Assembly (NCBI RefSeq): GCF_000019665.1
Contig: NC_010794.1
Coordinates: 1,984,001-2,048,000 of the forward strand
Length of the DNA stretch: 64,000 bases
Reading direction: 5' to 3'
DNA from: Methylacidiphilum infernorum V4
GTDB lineage: Bacteria; Verrucomicrobiota; Verrucomicrobiia; Methylacidiphilales; Methylacidiphilaceae
Part shown: positions 16,302 to 23,529 of the stretch, piece after piece
Layout of the letters: the number at the start of each line of letters is the position of its first letter
Position numbering within the stretch: the stretch's first letter is position 1
Notes under the pieces: model-generated
What the model saw: only the letters and a program-made list of their open reading frames with translations
Told to the model about the DNA's origin: nothing
Databases searched by the model: none
Program-made: the position numbers and the translations under genes

Positions 16302-17447
16302 ATGGCAAAAAAAGTCGTGATTTTGGGTGGAGGGACAGGAGGTTCTATCGTCGCTAATATTTTGGCGAGGTCTTTAAAGAGCCAAGAGGCGGAAATAACG
16401 GTCATTACCGCTTCCCCTCTCCATGTCTATCAACCTTACCAGCTTTACATTCCTTTCGGTTATCAAGATCCCAGGAAAATTGCACGCTCTGAACGATCCC
16501 TTTTGAACCGGAGGGTTTCCCTCGTAATTGACCCCGTCGAACAACTGGACACGAAAAACCGGCAAGTCGTGGGCCATTCCAAGAAAACCTATCCTTACGA
16601 CTACTTGGTTATCGCCACGGGCTCCGTTGTCGATGAACAGCAGATAGCCGGCTTTAAAGAAGGTGCCGATCATTTTTATACCCCCGAGGCGGCTTTTGCA
16701 CTCTATGAGAAGCTTCAAAATTTCAACGGGGGAAGGATCGTGGTCGGCATCGGAGGGTTACCATACAAGTGTCCCGTCGCTCCCATCGAGTTTACCTTCA
16801 TGCTGGAAGAATACTTGACGAAAAAAGGACTTCGCCAGCGCACGGAGATTATCTATACCTTTCCTCTCAACGATGTTTTCAATATCAAGACGGCCGCGGA
16901 TTTCATCCGCAGTGATTTTGAAAAACGAAATATCAAGACTGAACTTTTCTTCAACCTGGCTGAAGTCCATCCTGAAAAAAAGGTGGTGGAGAGTTTAGAA
17001 GGCACCGAGCTTCCTTACGATCTACTCGTCATGACTCCTCCCCATAAAGGAGCGGCTTTTCTAAGGGGACACGAAATCGCGGATGCCGATGGATGGATAA
17101 ATACAGACAGGCATTCGCTTAAAGTATCAAGTCTAGAAAATGTTTGGGCCCTTGGAGACACAACCAATTTGCCGATAAGCAAGGCGGGCAGCACGGCCCA
17201 TTTCCAGGCTCCTGTTATTGCAAGCCAAATATGCTCGGCCCTTAGGCAGGCTAGCGCAGAAGAGGGGAAAAACCGTTACAACGGGCATGTTGCCTGTTTT
17301 ATCGAATCGGGGTATGGAAAGGCCACCATGCTTGATTTCGATTATGAACACCCGCCCCAACCTCCACCCCCTTCCGAGTTTATCCATTTTCAAAAACAAG
17401 CTCTTAACAAATTTTACTGGTATCTTATTCCCAAGGCGATCATCTAA
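16302..17447 (+). CDS. sqr: Sulfide:quinone oxidoreductase-family FAD protein
   Basis: 381 residues. SQR oxidises sulfide to zero-valent sulfur and feeds electrons to quinone at the membrane. The N-terminal FAD fold is VVILGGGTGGSIVAN, followed by SPLHVYQPYQLYIPFG and the mid-protein ATGS motif. Redox cysteines are in GLPYKCPVAPIE near residue 155 and in the later HVACFIESGYGK. The second FAD contact is VWALGDTTNLPISKAGSTAH. A third conserved cysteine of some SQR types is not obvious, so the subtype is uncertain. GAGGTG precedes the ATG. Sulfide oxidation by SQR is known for Methylacidiphilum, consistent with the proposed host. Confidence 0.85.
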   Translation: MAKKVVILGGGTGGSIVANILARSLKSQEAEITVITASPLHVYQPYQLYIPFGYQDPRKIARSERSLLNRRVSLVIDPVEQLDTKNRQVVGHSKKTYPYDYLVIATGSVVDEQQIAGFKEGADHFYTPEAAFALYEKLQNFNGGRIVVGIGGLPYKCPVAPIEFTFMLEEYLTKKGLRQRTEIIYTFPLNDVFNIKTAADFIRSDFEKRNIKTELFFNLAEVHPEKKVVESLEGTELPYDLLVMTPPHKGAAFLRGHEIADADGWINTDRHSLKVSSLENVWALGDTTNLPISKAGSTAHFQAPVIASQICSALRQASAEEGKNRYNGHVACFIESGYGKATMLDFDYEHPPQPPPPSEFIHFQKQALNKFYWYLIPKAII

Positions 17448-17502
17448 AACAAGGAAGCCTGAGCTGGACTTAAAGACCCGCAGGGCCTTGTTGAGTTTTT
17501 TT
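17448..17502 (+). terminator. Terminator-like hairpin after sqr
   Basis: AACAAGG at 17448-17454 pairs with CCTTGTT at 17486-17492. An inner CCTG/CAGG helix lies between them, and TTTTTTT follows at 17496-17502. It begins directly at the sqr stop codon and probably ends the sulfur operon. The loop is long for a classic terminator. Confidence 0.5.
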
Positions 17503-17850
17503 GTAGGCAGTCGCATCAAGAGATCCCCCCTGGGTTTTTTGGTAGCCTTGGCGGGCTATCGGGGATGCTTTCCTATTCTCACTTTATAAAGGTTCAAGTT
17601 CTTTTTCCCCGCCTCCAACAAAGCCGCTCCAGAAAAAGCTCGAAGAGGAGGGATAAAACTCTAGCCAAGCCCGGTGTTCTATCCTCCCAGCAAGGTCCAA
17701 GCGAGAGTCCCCGCCAGGCCCCTTTCATTGTTGGATAGAACCCTACTGGGAAGAATCCCCCTGGGAAAGCTGGTCCCGTCGTTTTTTAAAAAGCTTTCTT
17801 TCCTTGGCTTTCCCCAGTGCGTCAAAAGGGGAACATAAACGGACTCAAGC
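17503..17850. other. Intergenic stretch with an inverted repeat
   Basis: About 350 bases between the terminator and the convergent methyltransferase gene, with no coding frame I would support. It contains GTTCTATCC at 17676-17684 and its exact inverse GGATAGAAC at 17733-17741, separated by 48 bases. CCCAG/CTGGG segments lie close to each arm. It could be a remnant mobile-element end or a small RNA. Confidence 0.35.
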
Positions 17851-18474
17851 TTACCTTTTTACCGCCTCTATCCATTTAACGATGTCCAAGTAGATGTTTT
17901 CTTCCCTGGTGATCCGAAATCCGCTGTTGCGAACGGCTGACACCGTATCCCTGTTCAAATCAGGGCCAAAGCGTCGAGACAGAGGGGTAAGGAGATCAAG
18001 AAGGATACCCAGGGGACCTATGCGACTCCTCACATGCTCGAAAAGATAGAATTTCCCATCGGGTCGCAATACCCGGTAAATTTCCCTCATTCCTTGAAGA
18101 GGGTCGGGAACAGAACAAAACGTGCAAACGCTAAGAACGGTGTCGAAAGATTCATCGGGGAAATCCAAGGCACAGACATCGGCTTCCTTGAGTTCGATGG
18201 TCCCCGGGAAACATTGCGCTTTCAATGCTGCCCTTTCAAGCATTTTTGGACTGATGTCGATGGCTACAATTTCTCCATCATGGGGTAAAAAGCGGAAGTC
18301 CTTGCCCGTACCCGCACCTACGAGTAGAGTCTTTCCCCTTACTTTTTGAAACAACCTGTATTTAAACGGGGAAAAACGTTGATCATCGGCCCAAGTAATC
18401 CAATCGAAAAAACGACTGGCCAGGTCCCACTTTTCTCGGACCTGCCGTGCTTGAGGACGGCTATTCATCTCCAT
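17851..18474 (-). CDS. Class I SAM-dependent methyltransferase (UbiE/Methyltransf_11 type)
   Basis: About 207 residues from the ATG at 18474 (MEMNSRPQARQV), with an AGGGAGAAAGGAAAA purine run just upstream. The longer frame would overlap the preceding gene much more. Motif I is KTLLVGAGTGKDFRFLP, the SAM-binding loop. Then come the acidic strand IVAIDISPKMLERAA, EADVCALDFPDESFDTVLSV (motifs II/III) and the post-motif RVLRPDGKFYLFEHV. The substrate is unknown; quinone, lipid and small-molecule methylation are all possible. It overlaps the 3' end of the membrane-protein gene 18461-18883, so the two are probably co-expressed. Confidence 0.82.
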   Translation of the reverse strand: MEMNSRPQARQVREKWDLASRFFDWITWADDQRFSPFKYRLFQKVRGKTLLVGAGTGKDFRFLPHDGEIVAIDISPKMLERAALKAQCFPGTIELKEADVCALDFPDESFDTVLSVCTFCSVPDPLQGMREIYRVLRPDGKFYLFEHVRSRIGPLGILLDLLTPLSRRFGPDLNRDTVSAVRNSGFRITREENIYLDIVKWIEAVKR

Positions 18475-18883
18475 TTTTCCTTTCTCCCTGTAAAACTCGA
18501 TCATAAATATGAAAGCCAGCCACGACGAGCGCTCCGAATAGAGCGCCAACAAAGAGCGCTTCATGAAGAGACCGGGAACCGGCTCCCATCGAATCCCTCA
18601 TGGCAAAGAGCATACCTCCATACATCCCGATCATTGAGCCCGGGACCATGGTTTGAAACATTCCCAGCAGTGGAGCGAGGAAAAACCCAATCCCTAAGTG
18701 GAGGAGCATCCCTACGGCCATTCCCAGGATCATGGCTAAAACCATGTCCACTCCCGGAGACACGACAAGTCGCACTGCCCACGCCACAAGGACTCCCGTA
18801 AGTATCCCCCCAATATAATCCCCTATAACAAATCCTACCGGGTTGAGCCGTTTTGAAGAGGAGAAGTTTTCCTTATCTTTCAT
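18461..18883 (-). CDS. Hypothetical integral membrane protein (140 aa)
   Basis: 140 residues with about four hydrophobic helices: VIGDYIGGILTGVLVAWAV, MVLAMILGMAVGMLLHLGI, a Gly/Met-rich segment GSMIGMYGGMLFAM, and ALFVGALFGALVVAGFHIYD. Both ends are charged, and the C-terminus (RVLQGERKNGDE) is cytoplasmic in style. The many Gly and Met residues inside the helices suggest a compact bundle. No family recognised. It starts 5 bases after the GNAT gene and overlaps the methyltransferase, so all three form one minus-strand operon. Confidence 0.65.
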   Translation of the reverse strand: MKDKENFSSSKRLNPVGFVIGDYIGGILTGVLVAWAVRLVVSPGVDMVLAMILGMAVGMLLHLGIGFFLAPLLGMFQTMVPGSMIGMYGGMLFAMRDSMGAGSRSLHEALFVGALFGALVVAGFHIYDRVLQGERKNGDE

Positions 18884-18888
18884 CTTTT

Positions 18889-19443
18889 TTATCCATGTTG
18901 AGCATTTTCTTCGATTTCCCCGGCTAATAGGCCATATACGAGGAGATCTTCATAAATGCCCCTGACCTTAAGATGTTTTCTTAAACAACCCTCGAACTTC
19001 ATCCCGAGTTTCCGTATCATACTTACAGACGGGGCATTGCGGGCCAGGCAGTAAGCAGAAACTTTATTCAGCTTTAATTTTTCGAATGCATAATCGATCA
19101 CCGCCCGGCAGGCTTCAGAACCATATCCTTTGTAGCGGTAAGGCTTGCCGATCCAACAACCGATTTCAGCTCGATCATGATTGGGCTCAAAAAAAAGGAT
19201 CACCGCACCCACCAAAACAGGTTGCTCCCTGGAAATGATAGCCAAGCTCAAAGTCTCTCCTCTTTCGGTCATAGCCCTGTGTTCTTTAAGCCATGATGGA
19301 GCCTTTTCAGGGCTTTCCGGATAAGTGATCGGTCGCGTTCCCCAAGAGGCATCCGGATCTCCCGAGAGTTCTACAATGCTTTTCTCGTCACTTTCTTCAA
19401 AAGGCCTGAGCCAGACTCGTTCAAGAACAAGCGGAAAGATCAC
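18889..19443 (-). CDS. GNAT-family N-acetyltransferase (RimJ/RimL-like)
   Basis: 184 residues starting at a GTG. It begins with LERVWLRPFEESDEKSIVEL, the usual RimJ/L-type opening. Strand 4 is LVGAVILFFEPNHDRAEIGC, and the acetyl-CoA loop is IGKPYRYKGYGSEACRAVID (the [Q/R]xxGx[G/A] pattern reads RYKGYG). Near the C-terminus is LARNAPSVSMIRKLGMKFEG, the standard end block. It would transfer an acetyl group to a protein N-terminus or small amine; the substrate is unknown. First gene of the 19443-17851 operon. Confidence 0.82.
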   Translation of the reverse strand: MIFPLVLERVWLRPFEESDEKSIVELSGDPDASWGTRPITYPESPEKAPSWLKEHRAMTERGETLSLAIISREQPVLVGAVILFFEPNHDRAEIGCWIGKPYRYKGYGSEACRAVIDYAFEKLKLNKVSAYCLARNAPSVSMIRKLGMKFEGCLRKHLKVRGIYEDLLVYGLLAGEIEENAQHG

Positions 19444-19607
19444 CGTTTCAATCGGTTAAAAGCAATCGTTTCAAACAAAGAAAAACTACTTGATTTTTTC
19501 AACCCTGCCACCGTTTTTTGTGGTAATTTTTTTCCACCTCCATTTTTATATAAAGGAGACGAAAAGAGAAGGAAATAAAGGCTGAATCCATCCACAGAGA
19601 GAGTGTC

Positions 19608-20285
19608 ATGATAACCATTGGCGAAATTCGAGAAACTCTTCTATTAATGGCGAGCATTGCAGCCCGCAATCTCCAACTTGCTCTCAAGGCTTTAATAGAA
19701 CGCAATGATGCCTTGGCCCAAAGCGTCATCAAGGGAGATGAAGATCTCGATACCCTGGAAATTAAAATCGACGATCAGATCATCACTTTTATTGCTACCC
19801 ATAGCCCGGTAGCGATTGACTGCCGGCTGGCTCTTGTCGCTTCAAAAATTTCCAGTGATCTTGAACGCATTGGAGACCAAGCGGTCACGATTTCTCGGAT
19901 CGCCCTTCAACTCAATGAAAAACCACCCCTTAAATCTTTTTTCAACATCGACAAGATGGCCGAAATCGCCAGAAAAATGTATCAAGAAGCCATCGATAGC
20001 TTTATTTCGGGAAACCCCAAGGAAACATTAAGCGTGGTCCGGGAAGACAAAATCGTGGATCGAATGAACAAGGAACTTTTTAGCACCCTTGTAAAAATCA
20101 TGAGGGAAGATCCCGATGCCATTCCTCAAGGGCTTAATCTCATGCTCGTTTCCCGGGCTATAGAACGAGCAGCCGATCACGCCAAAAACATCGCCGAAGA
20201 AGTCTACTATCTTTATAGGGCAAAAGACATACGCCACAAGACCAGCCTCATCAATGTCAAAAAGGCGACGGGAGAAGAAAGCTAA
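19608..20285 (+). CDS. phoU: PhoU-family phosphate signalling protein
   Basis: 225 residues of two repeated three-helix PhoU domains. Characteristic blocks are DEDLDTLEIKIDDQIITFIA and the first metal motif region SDLERIGDQAVTISR, with its counterpart in the second half, RAIERAADHAKNIAEEVYYL (the E/DxxxD patterns). PhoU normally links the Pst phosphate transporter to the PhoR kinase and holds the regulon off when phosphate is plentiful. Here it stands alone with no pst or phoBR genes in the window, so they must be elsewhere or the protein has drifted in role. The start is an ATG with weak AGAGAG upstream. Confidence 0.9.
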   Translation: MITIGEIRETLLLMASIAARNLQLALKALIERNDALAQSVIKGDEDLDTLEIKIDDQIITFIATHSPVAIDCRLALVASKISSDLERIGDQAVTISRIALQLNEKPPLKSFFNIDKMAEIARKMYQEAIDSFISGNPKETLSVVREDKIVDRMNKELFSTLVKIMREDPDAIPQGLNLMLVSRAIERAADHAKNIAEEVYYLYRAKDIRHKTSLINVKKATGEES

Positions 20286-20301
20286 CCGTTTTTTTTTGCG
20301 A

Positions 20302-20472
20302 TCAAAGGTAAATCCACCGATGCCAGAGGAAAAGGAGAACCAAGCAAAGCAAGAGGAAGAGTAAAATAAAGTTTCTTCGATCTTTTCTTTTCTTGGCTCT
20401 ATGAGCAAAAGCCGAGGAATAAAGCTCGGCTCTCAATAAGTATTCTTTAACTTCTTCTTCGTTTTTTTCCAT
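20302..20472 (-). CDS. Small single-pass membrane protein (56 aa), hypothetical
   Basis: Reads ATG 20472 to TGA 20302. The N-terminus is acidic then basic (MEKNEEEVKEYLLRAELYSS, then AFAHRAKKRKDRRN). It is followed by one strong membrane helix (FILLFLLLCLVLLFLWHRWI) ending 2 residues from the C-terminus. This is a tail-anchored layout like that of the next gene (20497-21069), 24 bases upstream on the same strand, which suggests a co-expressed pair. The phoU gene ends 16 bases away on the other strand. No family recognised. Confidence 0.6.
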   Translation of the reverse strand: MEKNEEEVKEYLLRAELYSSAFAHRAKKRKDRRNFILLFLLLCLVLLFLWHRWIYL

Positions 20473-20496
20473 GGGCGTTTTTTTGCGGTTAGTGGA

Positions 20497-21069
20497 TCAT
20501 TTTTTTAGAACCCATATCACCAAGCCTGCAATGAGCACTAAAATCAAGGGCAGGGAATAGGCAAATCCACTCAAGACCTTGTTCCAAAATTGGAAGGGAA
20601 CTTCCTCTTCCTCTTCTTCTTCCTCATCCAGTTTTTCTTGGTTAACCCCTAACTTGTCTCGATATTGAGTGTAGATAGATTTTGCCTGTTCGACCGTGAC
20701 CAGGGCCTTGTTCAGTTCATCCTCGAGGTTCATCGGATCCCAACTCGAAGGCTGAATATTTTCTATTGCCTTGAGCTGCTCGCTAAATTGGGAATGGATG
20801 GTTTCGATTTCCTCAAGCTGTCTTTTTAACTCCCCGGCCTGTCTTTCAAGCAGGACAAGGCCCCTCGTCAACAAATCCACGGTCGTTTTGTGACCTTCCT
20901 CAAAAGTCCTCTGTTTTTGTCGAAGCTCTTCGAGCTGCTTTTTTTGACGCTCAATCTCTTCCTTTCTTCTCTCCAGGTCGAGAAGGATTTCTTGAGCTTG
21001 CTGAACTTTTATGTTCAAATCATCCAAGGAAAAACGATTTTCGTCGTCCTCGCTCACGGCCGCCTCCAT
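20497..21069 (-). CDS. Coiled-coil, tail-anchored membrane protein, hypothetical
   Basis: 190 residues. From about residue 18 to 105 there is a near-continuous heptad pattern (QQAQEILLDLERRKEEIERQ and on), with a second helical part at residues 110-140. Then comes an acidic run of eight glutamates (residues about 152-159) and one C-terminal membrane helix (SLPLILVLIAGLVIWVLKK). It would sit on the cytoplasmic or periplasmic face of the inner membrane by its tail. Acidic run plus anchor suggests scaffolding or a spacer function, but that is a guess. It is first in a two-gene unit with the 56-residue protein. Confidence 0.7.
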   Translation of the reverse strand: MEAAVSEDDENRFSLDDLNIKVQQAQEILLDLERRKEEIERQKKQLEELRQKQRTFEEGHKTTVDLLTRGLVLLERQAGELKRQLEEIETIHSQFSEQLKAIENIQPSSWDPMNLEDELNKALVTVEQAKSIYTQYRDKLGVNQEKLDEEEEEEEEVPFQFWNKVLSGFAYSLPLILVLIAGLVIWVLKK

Positions 21070-21301
21070 AAGATGTAGACTTCGAGAATAATCTTACAAG
21101 GACTTTTCCTAAAGATCAAATAAGGCATTCGATTCTCTATCCAAGTACAACGTAGTATTATCTTTTAATCCTAGGGCTGTCAAAAAGAATAAACAGATTT
21201 AATCGTTTTATTCTTTTCCTATTTTTTTCTTTGTCCAGGAGTCCAAGCAACAGCCTCTTTTTTGAAAAGATATCCCGACGATAAATGTCCTTTTTATCCC
21301 A

Positions 21302-21329
21302 TTGAAAAACAACCGGGTTGCGCTACAAT
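21302..21329 (+). promoter_or_regulatory. Predicted promoter of the glycine cleavage operon
   Basis: TTGAAA at 21302-21307, 16-base spacer, TACAAT at 21324-21329. Transcription would start near 21336, which is the GTG I assign as the gcvT start. The mRNA may therefore be leaderless. No glycine riboswitch pattern was seen upstream. Confidence 0.45.
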
Positions 21330-21335
21330 GGAGTT

Positions 21336-22457
21336 GTGTCGAGCTCAACTCCTCCTGTTCCCCTCGTTACCTTCCTTTATAAACACCATATCGAGCTTGG
21401 AGCACACATGGGGATGTTCGCCGGTTGGTGGATGCCCATCTATTATCATTCAGCCCTCGTGGAACATAGAGCCGTAAGGGAAAATGCAGGGCTGTTCGAT
21501 CTTTGTCATATGGGGCAATTTTTCGTCGAAGGACCGAAAGCCACCGAATGGCTTAATAGCATTGTGACAAACGATTTATCGGTTTTAAAAGACGGCCAGA
21601 GTCAATATAACCTGCTGTTAACAGAAGAGGGAGGAATTATCGATGATCTTCTCCTTTACCGTATTTCTTCCACCGCCTATCTCCTTGTTGTCAATGCCAA
21701 CGCTGCCGAAAAAGATCACCATCTACTCCGGCTCCTCTTGCCCCCAGAGGGAGTCAGTCTCATTGACAATCGGCAGAAATGGGGCTGTATAGCCATCCAA
21801 GGACCCCAATCCTGGAGCATTCTTCAAAGAGTTTTTTCGATCGATCCCCTCCCCAAGCATACTCTTAGAAAAATCATTTTCGAAAAACAGTTCTTGTACA
21901 TCGCCAGCACCGGGTACACGGGAGAGCCGGGAGCTGAATTATTTTTTCCCGGCTCGATCGCATCTGCCCTATGGAATAGACTTCTTGAAGAAGGCAAAAA
22001 AAACGATGCCCTCCCTTGCGGCCTGGCGAGTCGAAACATTCTCAGGCTTGAAGCTTCCCTTCCTTTAAATGGCACCGACCTTAGGGAAGACAAAAATCCA
22101 TGGGAAGCCGGGTTGTCCAAGGCGGTGTGCTTATCGAAGCCCTCTTTTTTTCCAGGGAAAACTGCTCTCCTCCGGCTCAAGGACACTTTTCAAGATCTTC
22201 TCGTCGCCTTTGTAGCCGTTTGTGAGGGCTGCCCACAACCCAAAACCGGGTCTCCCATTTTTTCCATGGGTGAAAAAAAAGGCGAGGTCACCAGCGGGGT
22301 ATGGTCCCCTTCGTTGGGCCGCATGATAGGGATGGGATATATCCTTAAATCCCATGCCAGGGAAGGCACCCCTATTGAAATAGAGATCAGGGGCAAGTAT
22401 CATCCTTTCCAAGTTCAGAAAAAACCTCTTTACAGCAAAAGGAGTCCCCGGTCATAG
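21336..22457 (+). CDS. gcvT: Glycine cleavage system T protein (aminomethyltransferase)
   Basis: 373 residues from the GTG at 21336; a TTG at 21318 is the other choice. GcvT takes the aminomethyl group from the lipoyl H protein, giving methylene-tetrahydrofolate and ammonia. The N-terminal block is HHIELGAHMGMFAGWWMPIY, followed by VRENAGLFDLCHMGQFFVEG. Mid-protein QYNLLLTEEGGIIDDLL and the later GYTGEPGAELFFP and GLASRNILRLEASLPLNGTD (usual form GLGARDxLRLEAG) match the family. The C-terminal OB part has GEVTSGVWSPSLGRMIGMGY. The gcvT-gcvH-gcvP order supports one operon. Cytoplasmic one-carbon metabolism. Confidence 0.93.
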   Translation: MSSSTPPVPLVTFLYKHHIELGAHMGMFAGWWMPIYYHSALVEHRAVRENAGLFDLCHMGQFFVEGPKATEWLNSIVTNDLSVLKDGQSQYNLLLTEEGGIIDDLLLYRISSTAYLLVVNANAAEKDHHLLRLLLPPEGVSLIDNRQKWGCIAIQGPQSWSILQRVFSIDPLPKHTLRKIIFEKQFLYIASTGYTGEPGAELFFPGSIASALWNRLLEEGKKNDALPCGLASRNILRLEASLPLNGTDLREDKNPWEAGLSKAVCLSKPSFFPGKTALLRLKDTFQDLLVAFVAVCEGCPQPKTGSPIFSMGEKKGEVTSGVWSPSLGRMIGMGYILKSHAREGTPIEIEIRGKYHPFQVQKKPLYSKRSPRS

Positions 22458-22484
22458 TCAAGTTTCGTGAGTTAGGTTTCTACT

Positions 22485-22871
22485 ATGAATATTCCAAGCG
22501 ATCGGTTGTACACGGACACCCATGAATGGGTCAACGTCAGTGGTGATGTGGCCACCGTGGGCATTACCGAACATGCTCAAAGGGAACTATCGGATATCGT
22601 CTATATTGAACTTCCCAAGGTAGGAGAACGTTTTAACCAGAAGGCGGTGGTCGGGGTTGTCGAATCGGTAAAAGCGGCAAGCGATCTTTACGCCCCGGTC
22701 AGCGGTGAAATTTTAGCCGTGAATACCCAGTTGGTTGAACAACCCTCTTTAATCAATAGCAACCCCTATGGAGAAGGATGGATATTCAAGATGAAAATGA
22801 CCAACCCCGATGAACTTTCCTCCCTTAAGGATGCCGAAGCTTACCAGGAATTGTTACAAGATAAGGAATGA
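22485..22871 (+). CDS. gcvH: Glycine cleavage system H protein
   Basis: 128 residues, the standard H protein length. It starts MNIPSDRLYTDTHEWVNVSG, and the lipoyl-lysine site is GVVESVKAASDLYAPVSGEI near residue 65 (the lysine in VKA). The swinging lipoyl arm shuttles the aminomethyl group between P and T proteins. The C-terminal helix block DAEAYQELLQDKE is usual. It lies 27 bases after gcvT. Before gcvP there is a 658-base interval, odd for this operon. Confidence 0.96.
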   Translation: MNIPSDRLYTDTHEWVNVSGDVATVGITEHAQRELSDIVYIELPKVGERFNQKAVVGVVESVKAASDLYAPVSGEILAVNTQLVEQPSLINSNPYGEGWIFKMKMTNPDELSSLKDAEAYQELLQDKE

Positions 22872-23529
22872 ATTCTAAAGGGGGGGAGTACCTAGCTCTA
22901 CAGAGAACCAACAAGCTTGATTATTTTCTCCCCAGCTCCAAGATGATTGACAAGAATAACGATTTTCTTTTGCTTACAATGGTTACTGCCGCCAAGGCAA
23001 AGGAGGAGAGCCTGCTTTTGGATAGCCTTGACTCTAACAGGACAGCTGAGGGCAATCCAAGGAATAGGCCAAAAGACCGCTTGGTCTTCCCCTTTCATGG
23101 ACGTCTCCGTTCCCTGGACAGGGAAGGCGGATATCTCCCAAAGAAAAGGACCGGGGAGAGCAAAAGTCTCCGGTGCCGGCTGCAAGAGATCCCTTTTAGG
23201 AGATCGGTTTGCCTAGAAGAAAAACAGTTTCTCCCTATCTTCGGAGGGGGGAAAGATTCCGCAGGAGCCGATGATTTCAGGGATGAGCCTACCCCTTCGG
23301 ATGGAAGCAAGCGGGGAGTCCCTGCAGATGCCGATCATGGGATTGCCGTCCCTGGCTTCATGACTTGCCCGGCAAGGCCGCAAGGCTTTCCAGGGGGACG
23401 GAGCGGCCAGGGCCATCTTGGTCCTTCCCGTGATGAAACCATGGCAAAAAGGATGACTTCAGCCGGCGGGCTACGGCCTTGAGCCCGATCTTGGACATAG
23501 TCGTAAGAATAAAAGGATGAGATCATACC
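22872..23529. other. Long interval between gcvH and gcvP, no convincing gene
   Basis: 658 bases inside an otherwise compact operon. A plus-strand frame (22868-23482, 204 codons) overlaps the gcvH stop by ATGA, but its composition (many Gly/Arg/Pro/Ser, no folding pattern) does not look coding. On the minus strand one frame reads through 23416-22898 with a single stop, containing stretches such as NPMIGICRDSPLASIRRGRL, so a decayed gene is possible. GC is higher than in neighbouring spacers. I cannot assign it. Confidence 0.35.

Noticed and set aside
21070-21335. Glycine riboswitch before gcvT
   Set aside because: None of the conserved tandem aptamer patterns was seen in the 265-base leader region.
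22868-23482. 204-codon frame coupled to gcvH by ATGA
   Set aside because: Amino-acid composition is not protein-like and no domain pattern is seen; kept only as an unexplained interval.
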